Positions 33,056-43,600 of a DNA stretch of 64,000 bases are shown here, in pieces. Origin of the DNA: Cladopsammia gracilis. Taxonomy: Eukaryota > Cnidaria > Anthozoa > Scleractinia > Dendrophylliidae. The first letter of the stretch is position 1. Each line of letters opens with the position of its first letter. Where the stretch lies: contig JAJGOT010000287.1 of NCBI GenBank assembly GCA_022457155.1, positions 279,501 to 343,500 of the forward strand, read 5' to 3'. The translations under genes and the position numbers were made by a program. The notes beneath the pieces were generated by a model, which was not told where the DNA came from, did not search any database, and saw only the letters and a program-made list of their open reading frames with translations.

Positions 33056-35038
33056 TTGGATAAATCCTCTTGTTAAAGTATCAGTGAAAGATAAATTTGT
33101 GACGTCTATCGGCATCAAAGCTTCCGTATTGGAAGGCTTTGCACAGGTGTCTGAAGGTAAAATTTGCATTAATTTAAGCAACATTAATGCGTGTATAGAT
33201 ACTTACAGCTTTAGTCCTTTAAATTAGTGTCCAGAAAGGGCAAATGGAAAGTTTACAATTACAATAATTTCATTATTGTTCTATTATTTAATAGAATATA
33301 TTAGTATATATTGAAACAGTGGATAAGCATTGATTGGCTACTGATTGGCTACTGAAACTCGGAATAGCAAGTGCTGTTCACCTCCCAGCAATTTGTGCGT
33401 GAAAATTGTAATTGTAGTCGTAGTTAAACAGCATCATTTTCGTTATATTATCCCACTGTTTCAGTATATACTAAAACAACTATTCACCTCAGTGTAGGTG
33501 GGTAGTGGTGAACATTTACCTCGCAGCTTCACGGCTTGGTAAATATCCACTACTACCCACCTCCACTTAATTATTCTTCATGAAAACTCTTATTCTTCAT
33601 CCATTTTATTATATTCTTCATTTCATTCTTTATTATTGACTGAGTGGGAGAGCTGGATGGGACAGTCATGTTATAAAACAACTTATTTTAAATTAAATGT
33701 CTGTTGGTCATTTTGCAACGTTGATTTTGAATACATTAATGGTATATTATTAGATGCAATATCTGGCTTTAAGATTAAATTATAAAATCAACAAAATTCA
33801 GCATCTTTTTATTAAAAGCATGAACCAGTCTCATTTTCAGCTTAATGTGAGGTATCTATTTTTCAAATTTATAAATGAGATGCATTTTCAACATTTTGCA
33901 CCATTTCTATGATATGATTATAAGATCATAATGGAATATTGGAATAATAACAATGGAATATTGTGGTTGTTTTGTTAAATAATCAATTATTGATAAGAAA
34001 AAATCATTTCATTTTAGGAGGTCAGCAACGGGCTAAAGGAAACCACTGACTGCAAGAAAAGCTTGTCAATTTCCTTTGCCAACAGTGAGTCCTGCACTCT
34101 TGAGGATCTAAAAAAGAGAAACGAGAAATGCAAATCGTACAGAGGATGGAAGGTTCCCACTTCCCTTTTGAATACAGATGTTCTTGGAAAAATAGAAGGT
34201 CAGGAACTTACTGACAAAGGCTTATATTACTAAATTAATTTTTATTACTAAGTTCAATCGACATATGATGATAAGATTCTATATTTTTAAGTAGTATTTC
34301 TTGATTCTCTTTTAAGGTTTAGAGATAGATAACATTGTCATTAATTTAACAGAGCGTTGCGGATCTAGCCAAGCCCTGACAGATCAGGAAGCTGCTCAGT
34401 GCGACGATGAGAACCCTAGGCCTGAAGATGATGGGGATCAGGGTACTACCTCCACTGCAAGCAAATTGGAAGATTTTCTGGGGCAGCTTGACAGTCTCGA
34501 CCTGTATGTATTGAAATTTTTTGAAGGTATGTATTTACAATAAATTTATTAATGAAACCTGTCTAAAACAGGCCCAAATTAACTTTTCTTTTTTTGTGAC
34601 TAATGTGCCATGTAAATTTAAATTTATTTAATAGCTGGAGAGAAATAATTAAAAGGAAATTAATGTAAATTTTCTCTTTGGGATAGACTATAAAGAACAG
34701 CCCCAACCAGAACCGGAGGAGGAAGATAATATTGCACAGGAACATTTTACCACCGTAAGTAATGCTTTTTTAGTGTAAAAGCCCCAACAGATACCTTGAT
34801 TTTATTTCTTTTTCCATGATCAGATCAAACAATCATGAAACAGAATCAGTAGATCAGCTTGCCTGGAGGGGGACTCTCAGGAGCAGGGATGCACTTCATG
34901 CTCCAAGGTGTAGGATTGCAGAAAATTGGAAGATATATTAAGTTAAGTTTCAAAAACATTCAACTTGAATTACAGACAGAAATGGTTAATGCCCAAGAGG
35001 AATCTGAAGATTGGAGATGTTGTCATGCTTCAAGATGA
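33056..35038 (+). CDS. Five-exon gene piece, unknown function
   Basis: Exons 33056-33146, 34018-34198, 34317-34526, 34687-34754 and 34976-35038. Each internal boundary has an AG acceptor and GT donor, and the phases match at every junction (0, 1, 1, 0), giving about 203 residues to a TGA. The product starts with SVKDKFVTSIGIKASVLEGF, continues through CKKSLSISFANSESCTLEDL and GWKVPTSLLNTDVLGKIEG, and ends in acidic, low-complexity segments (DDENPRPEDDGDQ; QPQPEPEEEDN). No domain is recognised. Upstream exons are likely missing from the model. The last exon lies in BEL/Pao-derived DNA read in another frame. The first donor (CAG/GTGTCT) is weak. A host gene or a transposon-derived gene are both possible. 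Confidence 0.5.
33297..33565. repeat. Paired inverted repeats in the intron
   Basis: TATATTGAAACAGTGGATAA (about 33308-33327) faces a diverged reverse complement at 33444-33470 (TTATCCCACTGTTTCAGTAT). A second pair, GTAGGTGGGTAGTGG (33496-33510) and CCACTACTACCCACCTCC (33547-33564), follows. They look like one or two small foldback elements in the first intron of the gene model. Confidence 0.6.
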
Positions 35039-35240
35039 AGCTCCACGAAATGAGTGGCCCCTTGGCAAAATCAGACGTATCATCAGACAAACAAGGTCTC
35101 GTTCACTCAGTCAAGATCAAGCTAGGAGATAGAAACCTCCAGAAAGAAAAAAGCGGTTCCAGATGGTTCCAGATGCACCATCATCGAAAGACCAGTACAG
35201 AAGATGGTTCTCCTCCTGGAAGTCGTTGACTAAAGCAGTC
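34983..35240 (+). pseudogene. BEL/Pao integrase C-terminal (DUF5641-like) fragment
   Basis: A frame reads PKRNLKIGDVVMLQDEAPRNEWPLGKI, then, after shifts, LVHSVKIKLGDRNLQ and ERPVQKMVLLLEVVD near the end. This is the C-terminal domain of BEL/Pao integrases (the GDVV..D...PR..WPLG..I pattern). It overlaps the last exon of the gene model above in a different frame. No other pol sequence precedes it. Confidence 0.7.
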
Positions 35241-35309
35241 TTACCTATCTGTTATCGTGAAAATTATTTATGATTCTCCCAAAGAAAACCATTAATAATT
35301 TGGTGGGAG

Positions 35310-36571
35310 TGTAGCTACGGCAGAAACATAATAACTAAATTAATTATCTTTAGTTTATTTTGCGTTCTATTTATCAAAGGAACGCTACCGTTTTCAGTTA
35401 TGATTTGTTATTTAAGATAAAGTTTTATATTACGTTTCTAGATCTTTCTGGATCTTTCCATTGTCGCAATTTATCGCACGTACATTTTAAGCACATGATA
35501 GTGTACACGACAGTACTTAAAAATACAAAATTTTGCGTTGTCGCAACCAAATCGCAAGCAACGTTACAAAGAAACGTTACAAGCAAGTTACAAGAAAAAG
35601 TTGCAAGTGAAAAGTTGCAAGCAAAGATTACAAGTTCAGTTGCTAATATAACAAGTTTCTAGTTACTAGGTTCAGTGATTGCTCAAGGCAGAACCAAGGT
35701 ATTTATTTATTTAATTAACTACGATTAGTTAAGCGCCTTTTATTCGTATTAATATAACAGTCACAACATTCTCGTTTTTTACATGATTGCTTTATTTATT
35801 GTAATTTTCGTTCAAATAACTCAGGTCAATGTTACTGTACATTTTGTTTTCAAACCATCAGTCACCAAGCGTAAAAATTTACCCGTAGAGTTTCTTATGG
35901 CGTATTTGTGTATATTTTTTCAGTTCTTACGGTGTTTACGGTGTTTGCATAACAAGTATTAAAGATCTTCAAAGTAAACAGCAGTAAAAGAACTCGTTTT
36001 GAATTCACTGGAGCTATACTGTCCACAAACTTTGCTTGATTGCGACAAACCAGGAACTCAAGAACAATGAACTTTTTGCATGCAGCAAAACGTAAAGTAA
36101 TTAGCCGTTGCTCAATTAGATCTGAGCCCTAATTTCCGCACTGGGGCCGAGTGTTGTGAATTTCCATCGTAATTCTCACGAAAATATTTTTTTATTTTTT
36201 TTTGTTATTGTTTTAGGAGCGGTAAATGTGGCCAGGACTAGGCACAAAATCGCAGAAGAGCTGGGCTGAAAATCTAACCAATTAAGAGGTGATAGAATTT
36301 TTCGAATCTGACTTAAAATCGAAATATATTTTAAATCGAATCAGTTACAATGATTCACAAAGTTAATAGTAACAAAGTAGAAGATCAACTGAATGTGGAT
36401 AAGAATGACAGAATTGTAAGTAGAAGAATTGTTTAGTACGTCTTAGTGCGTCTTAGGATTTGTAGATTTAAACTTGAGGGTCTAGATTCAAATCTGTGCA
36501 AGAATGTAACTTGTCATTTATTTTTCCTTTTCACAGTTGACTAGCTTCAGTTGTCCAGCAATCTAGCTACA
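35310..36571. other. Possible LTR of the BEL fragment
   Basis: After a purine-rich GGTGGGAG the sequence TGTAGCTA begins, and TAGCTACA occurs at 36564-36571, making an 8-bp inverted TG...CA pair 1262 bp apart. Position after the integrase end supports an LTR. Chance is not excluded, because there is no second copy. The interval also contains AAG/TTACAAG repeats at 35560-35640 and no gene. Confidence 0.25.
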
Positions 36572-36694
36572 TTTTTTTAGCAATCCACCTACGTACAGTT
36601 GAGCGACGATCTGGAAAAATCTAATGCAAAATAAAAATTCGTCTGGCATACATCAGTTCATGTATCCTTCAATTTAAGGTAGCGACTCATCCCG

Positions 36695-36780
36695 AAGCCG
36701 TGAAACACCATTGGAAACACTTTGGAAACCTGTTTCAAACCCTTTGGAAACCCTTTTGAAACCCGGTTTCACTAAATTAA
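36695..36780. repeat. GGAAACC/TTTGAAACC minisatellite
   Basis: Repeats of TTTGGAAAC-type units of about 12 bp. A similar array in the opposite orientation is at 39325-39400 (TTTCAAACC units), and both are followed inward by GTTTT...TATGGAGGGT-like sequence. They may be the two ends of a decayed element. Confidence 0.4.
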
Positions 36781-36987
36781 AACGTTTGATAAGACGTGTT
36801 TTTGTATGGAGGGTCACAAATGTTTCCCAGCATCACAATGTATACAATTAGCCGCGAAAGAAACATTGTTTTGAAAGCAAATTTTGCGTTGGTGAAACGA
36901 GAAAAACTTTGCTTCACGGACGCAAATTCTGCTTCCAAAACATGTTTTCCAGTTAAGCCACGGAGGAAAGGTAGAGGAATTAAGGTT

Positions 36988-37330
36988 TCATAGTTTGGCC
37001 GGCATGGCAGGCCCTGTAAACTTAGAAATGATGGCTTGTTTACCTGATTCGACGCCGCCAGCAATCCTGGAAAATGCAGGGTCATCTCCAAACAAATCAA
37101 TGATTTTTTTAGTGGCACTCTGGGGACTGGAGCTTCTCTCCTCCACCAGTCTGTCTCTGGGCTGTGGCATACTTCGTGTCTTCTCTTTTGGCCCCACTGG
37201 CCATCCCACGCCACTTGTCTTTAACTTCTGCAACACTTCGCAAGCATACACCCAGCAAATTCACTCTGGCGCTTATGTCTTCCCACACTTTTGTTTTGTT
37301 CTTGTTAGTTAGCGTAGAAGAAAATTTGCT
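36988..37330 (-). pseudogene. PIF/Harbinger-type Myb/SANT-like protein fragment
   Basis: On the reverse strand, 37310-37130 reads KSVWEDISARVNLLGVCLRS, then VAEVKDKWRGMASGAKREDT and TGGGEKLQSPE. After a one-base shift it becomes KKIIDLFGDDPAFSRIAGGVES (to 37000). W-x(n)-KWR-x-M is the Myb/SANT-like trihelix pattern of the second protein of PIF/Harbinger transposons and of zeste/NAIF1-like genes. That protein binds DNA and helps import the transposase. The shift and missing N-terminus mark it as a remnant; the transposase is not nearby. Confidence 0.65.
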
Positions 37331-37344
37331 TTTGATGACAGCAA

Positions 37345-37525
37345 GAGTTTACCATGGCAACTTGTTGGATGGCGATTTATCCACTGGACAGTTATTCGCG
37401 AGGCTGTTCGGGATTTGTGCAACCACTTTTTAGCCCGCAGATAACTATCCAGCAAATAGATTTATACACTGGATTGGCTTATCTGGTGGATAAAGTTATC
37501 CACTCTTTGAACAACTGGGGTCTGG
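37345..37525. repeat. Inverted-repeat element
   Basis: GGCGATTTATCCACTGGACAGTTAT-type sequence at 37368-37392 is mirrored by TGGTGGATAAAGTTATCCAC and neighbouring ATAACTATCCAGCAAATAGA. Several copies of TTATCC/GGATAA in both orientations make a compact foldback. Confidence 0.5.
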
Positions 37526-37559
37526 TGGGGCATTAAACAAGGGCTGCCCTCTAAATGAA

Positions 37560-38395
37560 GCAAATTCCACACTATGCGGGACAATTTCTTTTGCTCAAAT
37601 ACCCTAATATTGCCCTACATCCTCAGGTACGGGGGTGCGGGGGGTTCCACTGACTGTTAAATAAGATCATTAAATATTAGAATACATTTATACTCTACAT
37701 GTTTATTGCTCAAAGTATTCAACTACTATTATAAAATTTGGCAACTAGAAATTATGAGATTATTGAAAATAAATTTAACATTGATTATGTATTAAATTTA
37801 AAAAATATATTAAGATTACTCCATTATAACTAGACCGATTCCGATATAAAAATTCATACTTGGCTCCGAGGCTTGGGGGAATAAAACAAAACTTTCCGAT
37901 GCAGGTTCTGATCAGTTAAGGCACAAAATACCCTCGATGTCTGAATGGGCGATATAAATGCATATACACAGTTTTTTATGAAGTCTCGTTTTGTGATGAA
38001 GTTTCTTTTGCAGTGATAAGACTGTAGTTAGTTTTGGAAATAATTGACTCCAAAACAACGAACAGTTCTCTGGGAAGCCTATTCTCCAAAACTATGTGCC
38101 ATGGATGTTTGACAAAGCACCTGTCAGACATCGCCACAACATCGCCTGTGTCTGAAGCATTGCACAAAAAGATATTCTAAAATATTCTAACGGCTCTGGA
38201 AAACGTAAATCCTCCTGTCAGTATCACAGCGAGAGCTTTTTTCCTAAGATTAAAAAAAGGACAACATTTAGAACAGGCCTGTTATATCTTTATTTTGATC
38301 TGAATGGAAAAATCTCTCAGACACATACTTGGGGTAGACTTCTTCTAAAGCTGGGCTAAAATGCTTTTAGCAACGAGCAGGATTTGTGCTAGGCC
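37560..38395. other. No recognised gene
   Basis: AT-rich. A 63-codon reverse frame at 37976-38167 has no recognisable motif. A short G-run (GGGGGTGCGGGGGG) is at about 37627-37640. Confidence 0.35.
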
Positions 38396-38399
38396 TGTC

Positions 38400-38692
38400 A
38401 CCTTTTATAACAAGTCAAATCTCACAAGTAACACTTAGGTTAACAAAAGGTTAGCTTTTACATAATGTCATTAATTTTCTTGGTGCTTTATAGACAGTAA
38501 TCATGCTTCAGCAGACGATATAAAGCTACTTTTTTCCTATGATCCTCAGATGACTTAGTGATTATTTCTTCATATCACCCATGATAAAGTCAGGCAGTGG
38601 GACTGTAAAAATCCATTTAATCCAAACCTTTACAAGAAGAATATCTCTTCAATTTACCCTTGGACTTGTTTAAGTAATTTCTAGTTCCTATT
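38400..38692 (-). repeat. Dispersed repeat, reverse copy of 53397-53680
   Basis: The reverse complement of this segment runs parallel to 53397-53680 with roughly 90% identity by eye. Shared blocks include GTTAAAAATAGGAACTAG, ACAAGTCCAAGGGTAAAT, GTAAAGGTTTGGATTAAATG and CTGAAGCATGATTACTGTCT. Both copies follow different coding remnants, so this may be a mobile 3' tail or a SINE-like repeat. Confidence 0.75.
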
Positions 38693-38693
38693 T

Positions 38694-39020
38694 TTAACAG
38701 AATGTGAAAGATTTAAAAGAGGATGGCTTCAACATCTGCCATTCTCTACCATATTGCTTTTGAATCGTGAGTTGGCCGAGTGAACCTAGGGAGAGTGAGC
38801 CAGCACATGAGCACTTTGTGAGTTCGTTTTTTGGTGGAAATTCCAATGTTGGAAGCAAAGTAATGCCTACAACTCTTTTCTCTAAAGCTAGGTAAGTGAA
38901 CGAACGAATCCTTTTCTGAAGTTCTATTGCTTCAAACAACTCAATCAGCTTACATACTGTATTGTGAAAAAGTCTTGCAAACATATTTCCGCGAATTTCC
39001 TGGCTTTTCGGGCTTTTCAA
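38694..39020 (-). CDS. Unknown ORF, 108 codons
   Basis: Reverse-strand frame with KLIELFEAIELQKRIRSFTY, LALEKRVVGITLLPTLEFPP and KCSCAGSLSLGSLGQLTIQ, ending at the junction with the dispersed repeat at 38692. The composition looks protein-like, but I recognise no domain. Its upstream part overlaps the left end of the inverted-repeat element at 38955, so it is either truncated or started by that insertion. Confidence 0.3.
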   Translation of the reverse strand: MKSPKSQEIRGNMFARLFHNTVCKLIELFEAIELQKRIRSFTYLALEKRVVGITLLPTLEFPPKNELTKCSCAGSLSLGSLGQLTIQKQYGREWQMLKPSSFKSFTFC

Positions 39021-39862
39021 CGAAATTTCTCTTGAAATGAAACAAATTTTCGGAACGCCTATTGTCTAAATCTGCGCGCACTTTCGATCGAAAGTTCGCG
39101 GCGATAATTCGCTGCAAAATTTCGAGCGAACTTTCGTTCTGTTCTCCAAGCGTTTTTGAGGAAAGTTCAAACGCCATGTACTGTGTATACAAACACAGGA
39201 TGTTTCCTGTGTTGTTGTGCCGGTGTGAAACACAGCTGAAAATAAAGTAACCCTCCATAGGAAAACACGCCTCATCGACAAATGCGGGTTTTTTTTTTTT
39301 TTTGGGGGGGGGGGGGGATTGAGGTGCCTTCCAAACCAGGTTTGAGAGGGTTTCAAACCCTTTTCAAAGCCTTTTCAAATCCCTTTCAAACCGGGTTTGA
39401 GGGGGTTGTCATTGAAGATGGAAACCTTTATGTCCATAGGAAACCATTCAAAGGGAAGAGGGTTTGGTTATTTTTTTGTAGAATGAACTGAGTTCGTAGT
39501 CATCAGGCAAGTTTGTAAAATGGTAAGTTCTTAAATGTCCCTACCTCGGTAACTGAACTCGAGTTTTATTTATATATATGCTCGGTAATTTTCGTGTAAG
39601 TTACACGACCGGTAGATCGTCTCAGTCGCTTGGAGAATTTTGCGCAAACGCTGATGAACTGCCATTATATTGCCTAGTGAGATTTCATTTCCTGCTGCTG
39701 ACATTTCGCTGATGACCGCGAATTTTTGACGAGGTCCCGAAAATGAGACGAAATATCGCTCTTTGTTTCAGCGAAATATCGCTCGAACTTTCGACAAAAA
39801 TTCGCGGGAACAAAGAACGAAATTCGCGCATTTCGTTTGCAAGACATTTTCACAATACTGTA
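38955..39862. mobile_element. Small DNA element with terminal inverted repeats
   Basis: TACTGTATTGTGAAAAAGTC at 38955-38974 matches the reverse complement of the end at 39840-39862 (GACATTTTCACAATACTGTA) with two mismatches. Similarity continues inward through TTGCAAAC and CGCGAATTTC. The interior holds CGAACTTTCG-type repeats, a (T)n(G)n run and the minisatellite at 39325-39400. It carries no gene. Confidence 0.55.
39287..39317. repeat. Poly-T / poly-G run
   Basis: About 15 T followed by about 13 G. Possible assembly-sensitive homopolymer. Confidence 0.85.
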
Positions 39863-39873
39863 ACTCTAAAAAG

Positions 39874-40284
39874 ATGGTAATGGCCAAAGATCCTAAATTC
39901 AAGTACAATCGTGACGATCTCACTCGTCTTGGCTCTCCGCAAGGGGCACGGCCCAAGAAAAAATCCAAAAAATCAGCCAGCACTAAAGCCAGTGAAGGTA
40001 TCACGCAGTCAGCTATATGTATCTCCAATTTAGAACTCAAGCATACTAGGCAGGAAAATCTCAAGCTACAACTCGAGGTCACCAAGACACATTTGGAATT
40101 GGCCAAACTGACTGCCATGAATGCATCAACTGGCGGCGCCCAACAACAAATCATGCCAGATAACCTGCACATGAGCCCTGACCTTCCACTTACGAACCTT
40201 CTTGCTGCCTCTACTACTCTGAATCCTGCTGACGCCAGTTTTCCAACTTTGGATACCCTTCTCACATGCCAGAAGGTATCGTGA
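39874..40284 (+). CDS. Coiled-coil ORF, possibly gag-like
   Basis: From the first ATG after the inverted-repeat element, 136 codons read MVMAKDPKFKYNRDDLTRLG, a basic stretch (RPKKKSKKSASTKAS), a heptad-rich coiled-coil segment (SNLELKHTRQENLKLQLEVT) and a Thr/Leu-rich tail. The order of basic N-terminus then coiled coil is common in small gag-like or LINE ORF1-like proteins of invertebrate retroelements, but no diagnostic motif (zinc knuckle, RRM) is present. The frame ends at TGA 40282-40284 with no pol nearby. Confidence 0.4.
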   Translation: MVMAKDPKFKYNRDDLTRLGSPQGARPKKKSKKSASTKASEGITQSAICISNLELKHTRQENLKLQLEVTKTHLELAKLTAMNASTGGAQQQIMPDNLHMSPDLPLTNLLAASTTLNPADASFPTLDTLLTCQKVS

Positions 40285-40779
40285 TCAACCTTACCAAACC
40301 AGTATGTTTTCTCCAGTAAAGGTACATTGGTATACGATTAATTCTCTAGGAGTGAGTTCATTAGTGGCCATTAAGAGTTCCTAAATGTTTCATGATCCGT
40401 TCGTTTAATCTACAATTGATTACCATACAGCGTAGTAAGACATGAGAGTTAACTCAATCCCAGTCTAGTTGATGATAGATGGTGATCACGTGCATATTGT
40501 AACATCTTCCCTTTTGAAAAGTTGAAAAAATGAAAGTGTCAATGTCATTTCAGTTCAGAATCAATGGGTCCATAAGACAAATCTATCAGTTGGTGAGTTC
40601 GACATAAGACGATCAATAAATGATAAACACTTATCACTATGATAACAGCATCAAAAAATTTTAAGTCATGAGTCCAGTCAAAGACAGTCCTTGAGGTATG
40701 CTGGGCTCTTCCTGACTGGCGCTGACCTCCGACACTGTTCCAGGACGGTCACCACTTCAGGGTGACTCATGAGGGGCAC
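40285..40779. other. No gene seen
   Basis: AT-rich spacer without a supported coding or repeat feature. Confidence 0.4.
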
Positions 40780-42237
40780 TAAGAAAGAAGAAGCCGTCTT
40801 AGTGAAATTGGGAAGAAACTAAGGGAATGTCAGGACAAATGTGACGTTGATCCGACAGAGAGCAATCTTACTGAACTGGAAATTATAAAATCTAAATATA
40901 ACTCATTGTTTGATTATATCATTGAAGGGAATATCATACGATCAAAAAGCCAATTGGTATAAATATGGGGAGAAAATAACAAACATTTCTTAAACTTGGA
41001 GAAGAAGAAGATAAATAACTCTCAGAAACGGGATAATTAAACTTATTGAAAAGGAAAACAAAGATAAAAGATTTGTGGCTAACTGGAGACCTATTTCTTT
41101 GTTGAACGTCGATGTCAAAATCGCATCTAAAGCTATAGCTTTGAGGCTTGAAAAAGTTCTCCCAGATATAATTAGTTCTCACCAGTGTGCATACGTCAAC
41201 GGACTGAATACTTTCAATGCGGTTTGTACTGTAGGTGATATTTTGGACTATACAAAAAATTAATAAACAGCCTTCCAGGTCTCTTGGTGACCATCGATTT
41301 TGAGAAAGCCTTCGACTCACTGAATCAGAAATTTCTTAGTAAGACTAGAAAAATTTAATTTTGGAGATTCCTTTATTCAGTGGGTGCGCATCTTTTACAA
41401 AAATATATGAAGTTGTAATATGAATAACGGAGTAGCGACAGCTCTCTTTCCAGTCGAGAGAGGGGTAAGACAGGGAGACCCTCTATCACCATATCTGTTC
41501 ATACTTGTTTTAGAAACCCTTCTCACAGTGATCAAACAAAACGAAAATATAAGGGGTATAATGGTAGAGGATCAAGAGTTTAAATGCATAGCTTTCGCAG
41601 ATGACTTAACTAATTTTCTACGTGATAAAAGATCCTATGAATCACTTATCATTTTATTAGATACATACGGTAAATTTTCTGGACTTAAACTCAATAAGGA
41701 AAAATAGAAGCCTACTAGTTAGGCAGCTCTCATTATCGACATGAAACATTGGATATTATGAAAAATAATGAGCCAATTAAAATTTTAGGAGTCTATTTCA
41801 CGTATGATCGGCGCAAAAGTGAGGAATTGAACTTTGATCTAATTTTAAAATCGATTAAAAAAACTTTAAATGGTTGGCGGTGGAGAAACCTGACAATTAT
41901 AGGCAAAATTCAAATTGTGAAAACCTTTGTTATGCCTAAATTTATGTATCGAGCTTCTCTAATCTGTGTTAATAAGGACATAGCAAAGCAAATCATTTCA
42001 TTCATTTTTAATTTTGTGTGGAAAGGGAAAGACAAGGTGAAAAGATTATCTTTTATCAGCGATTATGAAAAGGGTGGACTAAAAATGTCACACACTGAAA
42101 CATTAATTACAGCACAAAGAATTACATGCCTGAACAAGTATTTAGATGACTATACTAGTCCTTGGAAAGTCTTTCTATCACATTATCCAAAGAACTTTGG
42201 GTCTTCTTTCTTATCACAATGCAATTTTAGGGTCGTT
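40780..42237 (+). pseudogene. LINE (L1/Tx1-like) ORF2 reverse transcriptase
   Basis: Frames give LTELEIIKSKYNSLFDYIIE and HFLNLEKKK (40860-41020). After an internal deletion come FVANWRPISLLNVDVKIASK (41070), VTIDFEKAFDSLNQKF (41290, first catalytic Asp), VERGVRQGDPLSPYLFIL (41450), CIAFADDLTNF (41585, catalytic DD at 41600-41605 intact), LDTYGKFSGLKLNKEK, ILGVYFTYDRRKSEELNF and NFVWKGKDKVKRLSFISD. The protein makes cDNA by target-primed reverse transcription. Stops and shifts break it near 40963, 41263, 41400 and 41705. The N-terminal endonuclease is absent. Homology ends at 42237, where a gypsy gag begins without a gap. It is the same family as the reverse-strand copy at 6.8-8.2 kb. Confidence 0.85.
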
Positions 42238-43262
42238 TAAGGTCGCATTGTTTCTCCACTGTACCGGTGTCGATGCATTAAGGACTTTTAATGGCCTTCA
42301 ATTTGACAGTCCAGAAGATAGAAATGACCTGGTGAAGGTAATACAAACGTTTGACAAATTCACCATTGGAGAACTGAACGAACTCAAGAAAACAACAGGA
42401 AAACGAAAGCATTGATGCTGACGTCACCACCCTTTGGACATTCGCAAAAACATGTAATTTTTGCGACTGCATGCATGATTCGATTATTCATGCGGGATCG
42501 ACCTGGGCATTAAAGATCATCGCACTCGCAAACGGCTTCTACAAGAACGGAATCTCACTCTGTCAAAGTGTATCGATTTTGCAAGACTTCTGAAACAACG
42601 AATTTGCAATTGAAAACGATCTCTGGTGCCCAGAATGAAGATGTACACACTGTGACAGATAAACACCTGCCATCAAATAGCTGCGATGACAAGTCCAAGA
42701 AAAGCTGTACGGGGAAACCGAAGTCATGTTAATTCTGTGGCAAAGTACATCCTTTTGAAAAAGCCAAGTGTCCAGTGTGGGGAGCGAAATGTACAAAGTG
42801 TGGTGGCAGAAATCATTTTGAAACAACCTGCACAACTTCGCCCAGAAAAGTGTACATGCATGCCATCACGCAATTACATTACTCAAAAGTGATCTACACT
42901 GAAATGTTTGTTGACAAGAAAGAAGTGAAATTTCAAGTAGACAACAGGTCTCAGTGAATGTCATTGCCATCAAGTTTGTGGCTGACAAGAAGCTCAAGCC
43001 CACCAGAAAGACGCTACAAATGTGGCACAACACAACACAAAAGCCACTGGGTTCCTGCCGATTAACTCTCCACAATCCAAAGAACAGGAAGAAGTTCTCT
43101 GTGGAATTCCTTGTTGTTGACAGACAACTGACCCCACTCATTGGAGCAAAGGCAGCTCAACAGATGGCCTTAATTACTGTCAACAGTGCTTCTCTGAGAT
43201 ACCTTGTGATAGCAAATCTGTTCCCACATATGCTGCCTGTTTTAGGACGCCACTTTCCTTAA
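42238..43262 (+). pseudogene. Ty3/gypsy gag-protease region
   Basis: The first frame reads KVALFLHCTGVDALRTFNGL, then FDSPEDRNDLVKVIQTFDKF. Shifted frames give ITGKDHRT-like and CKTSETTNLQLK-like text. At 42775-42835 there is a zinc knuckle, CTKCGGRNHFETTC (CCHC). A protease region follows (VIYTEMFVDKKEVKFQVD), where one base is lost at the D-T/S-G position near 42945. Its continuation lies at 42954-43262 (VNVIAIKFVADKKL, VEFLVVDRQLTPLIGAKAAQ). Gag packages RNA; the protease cleaves the polyprotein. No RT follows, because a minisatellite begins at 43262. Confidence 0.8.
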
Positions 43263-43264
43263 TT

Positions 43265-43600
43265 TTTCTTAGTACGCGTACTAACCTGTACTTAGAATAT
43301 ACGTAACGTACTAACCGTATTAACTTACTAACGTAAATATAAGAGCAAACAGGGGCCGTACTCAGAATCTTGAGGCTAAGAAGATACGTGAAGGCAGAAT
43401 CTGGAGACTAAGGAGATATGTGAAGGCAAATAGGGTGGCATACTAACGTCCTAACATACTAAGAATATAAGTGAGGGCAAACAAGGGCAGTACTAACGTC
43501 CTAACAATATAAGTGAGGGCAAACAAGGGGCCGTACTAACATACTAAGAATATAAGTGAGGGTAAACGGGGGCCGTACTAACGTACTAACAATATCCGAA
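43265..43600. repeat. Minisatellite, units of about 45-55 bp
   Basis: About six imperfect units built from ACTAACGTACTAACAATATA, AGTGAGGGCAAACAAGG and GGCCGT. Unit spacing varies, and the outer units are more diverged. The array lies between a gypsy fragment and a DIRS fragment. Confidence 0.8.

Noticed and set aside
43265..43600. Possible CRISPR-like repeat array
   Set aside because: Units vary in length, there are no unique spacers of constant size, and the context is eukaryotic retroelements.
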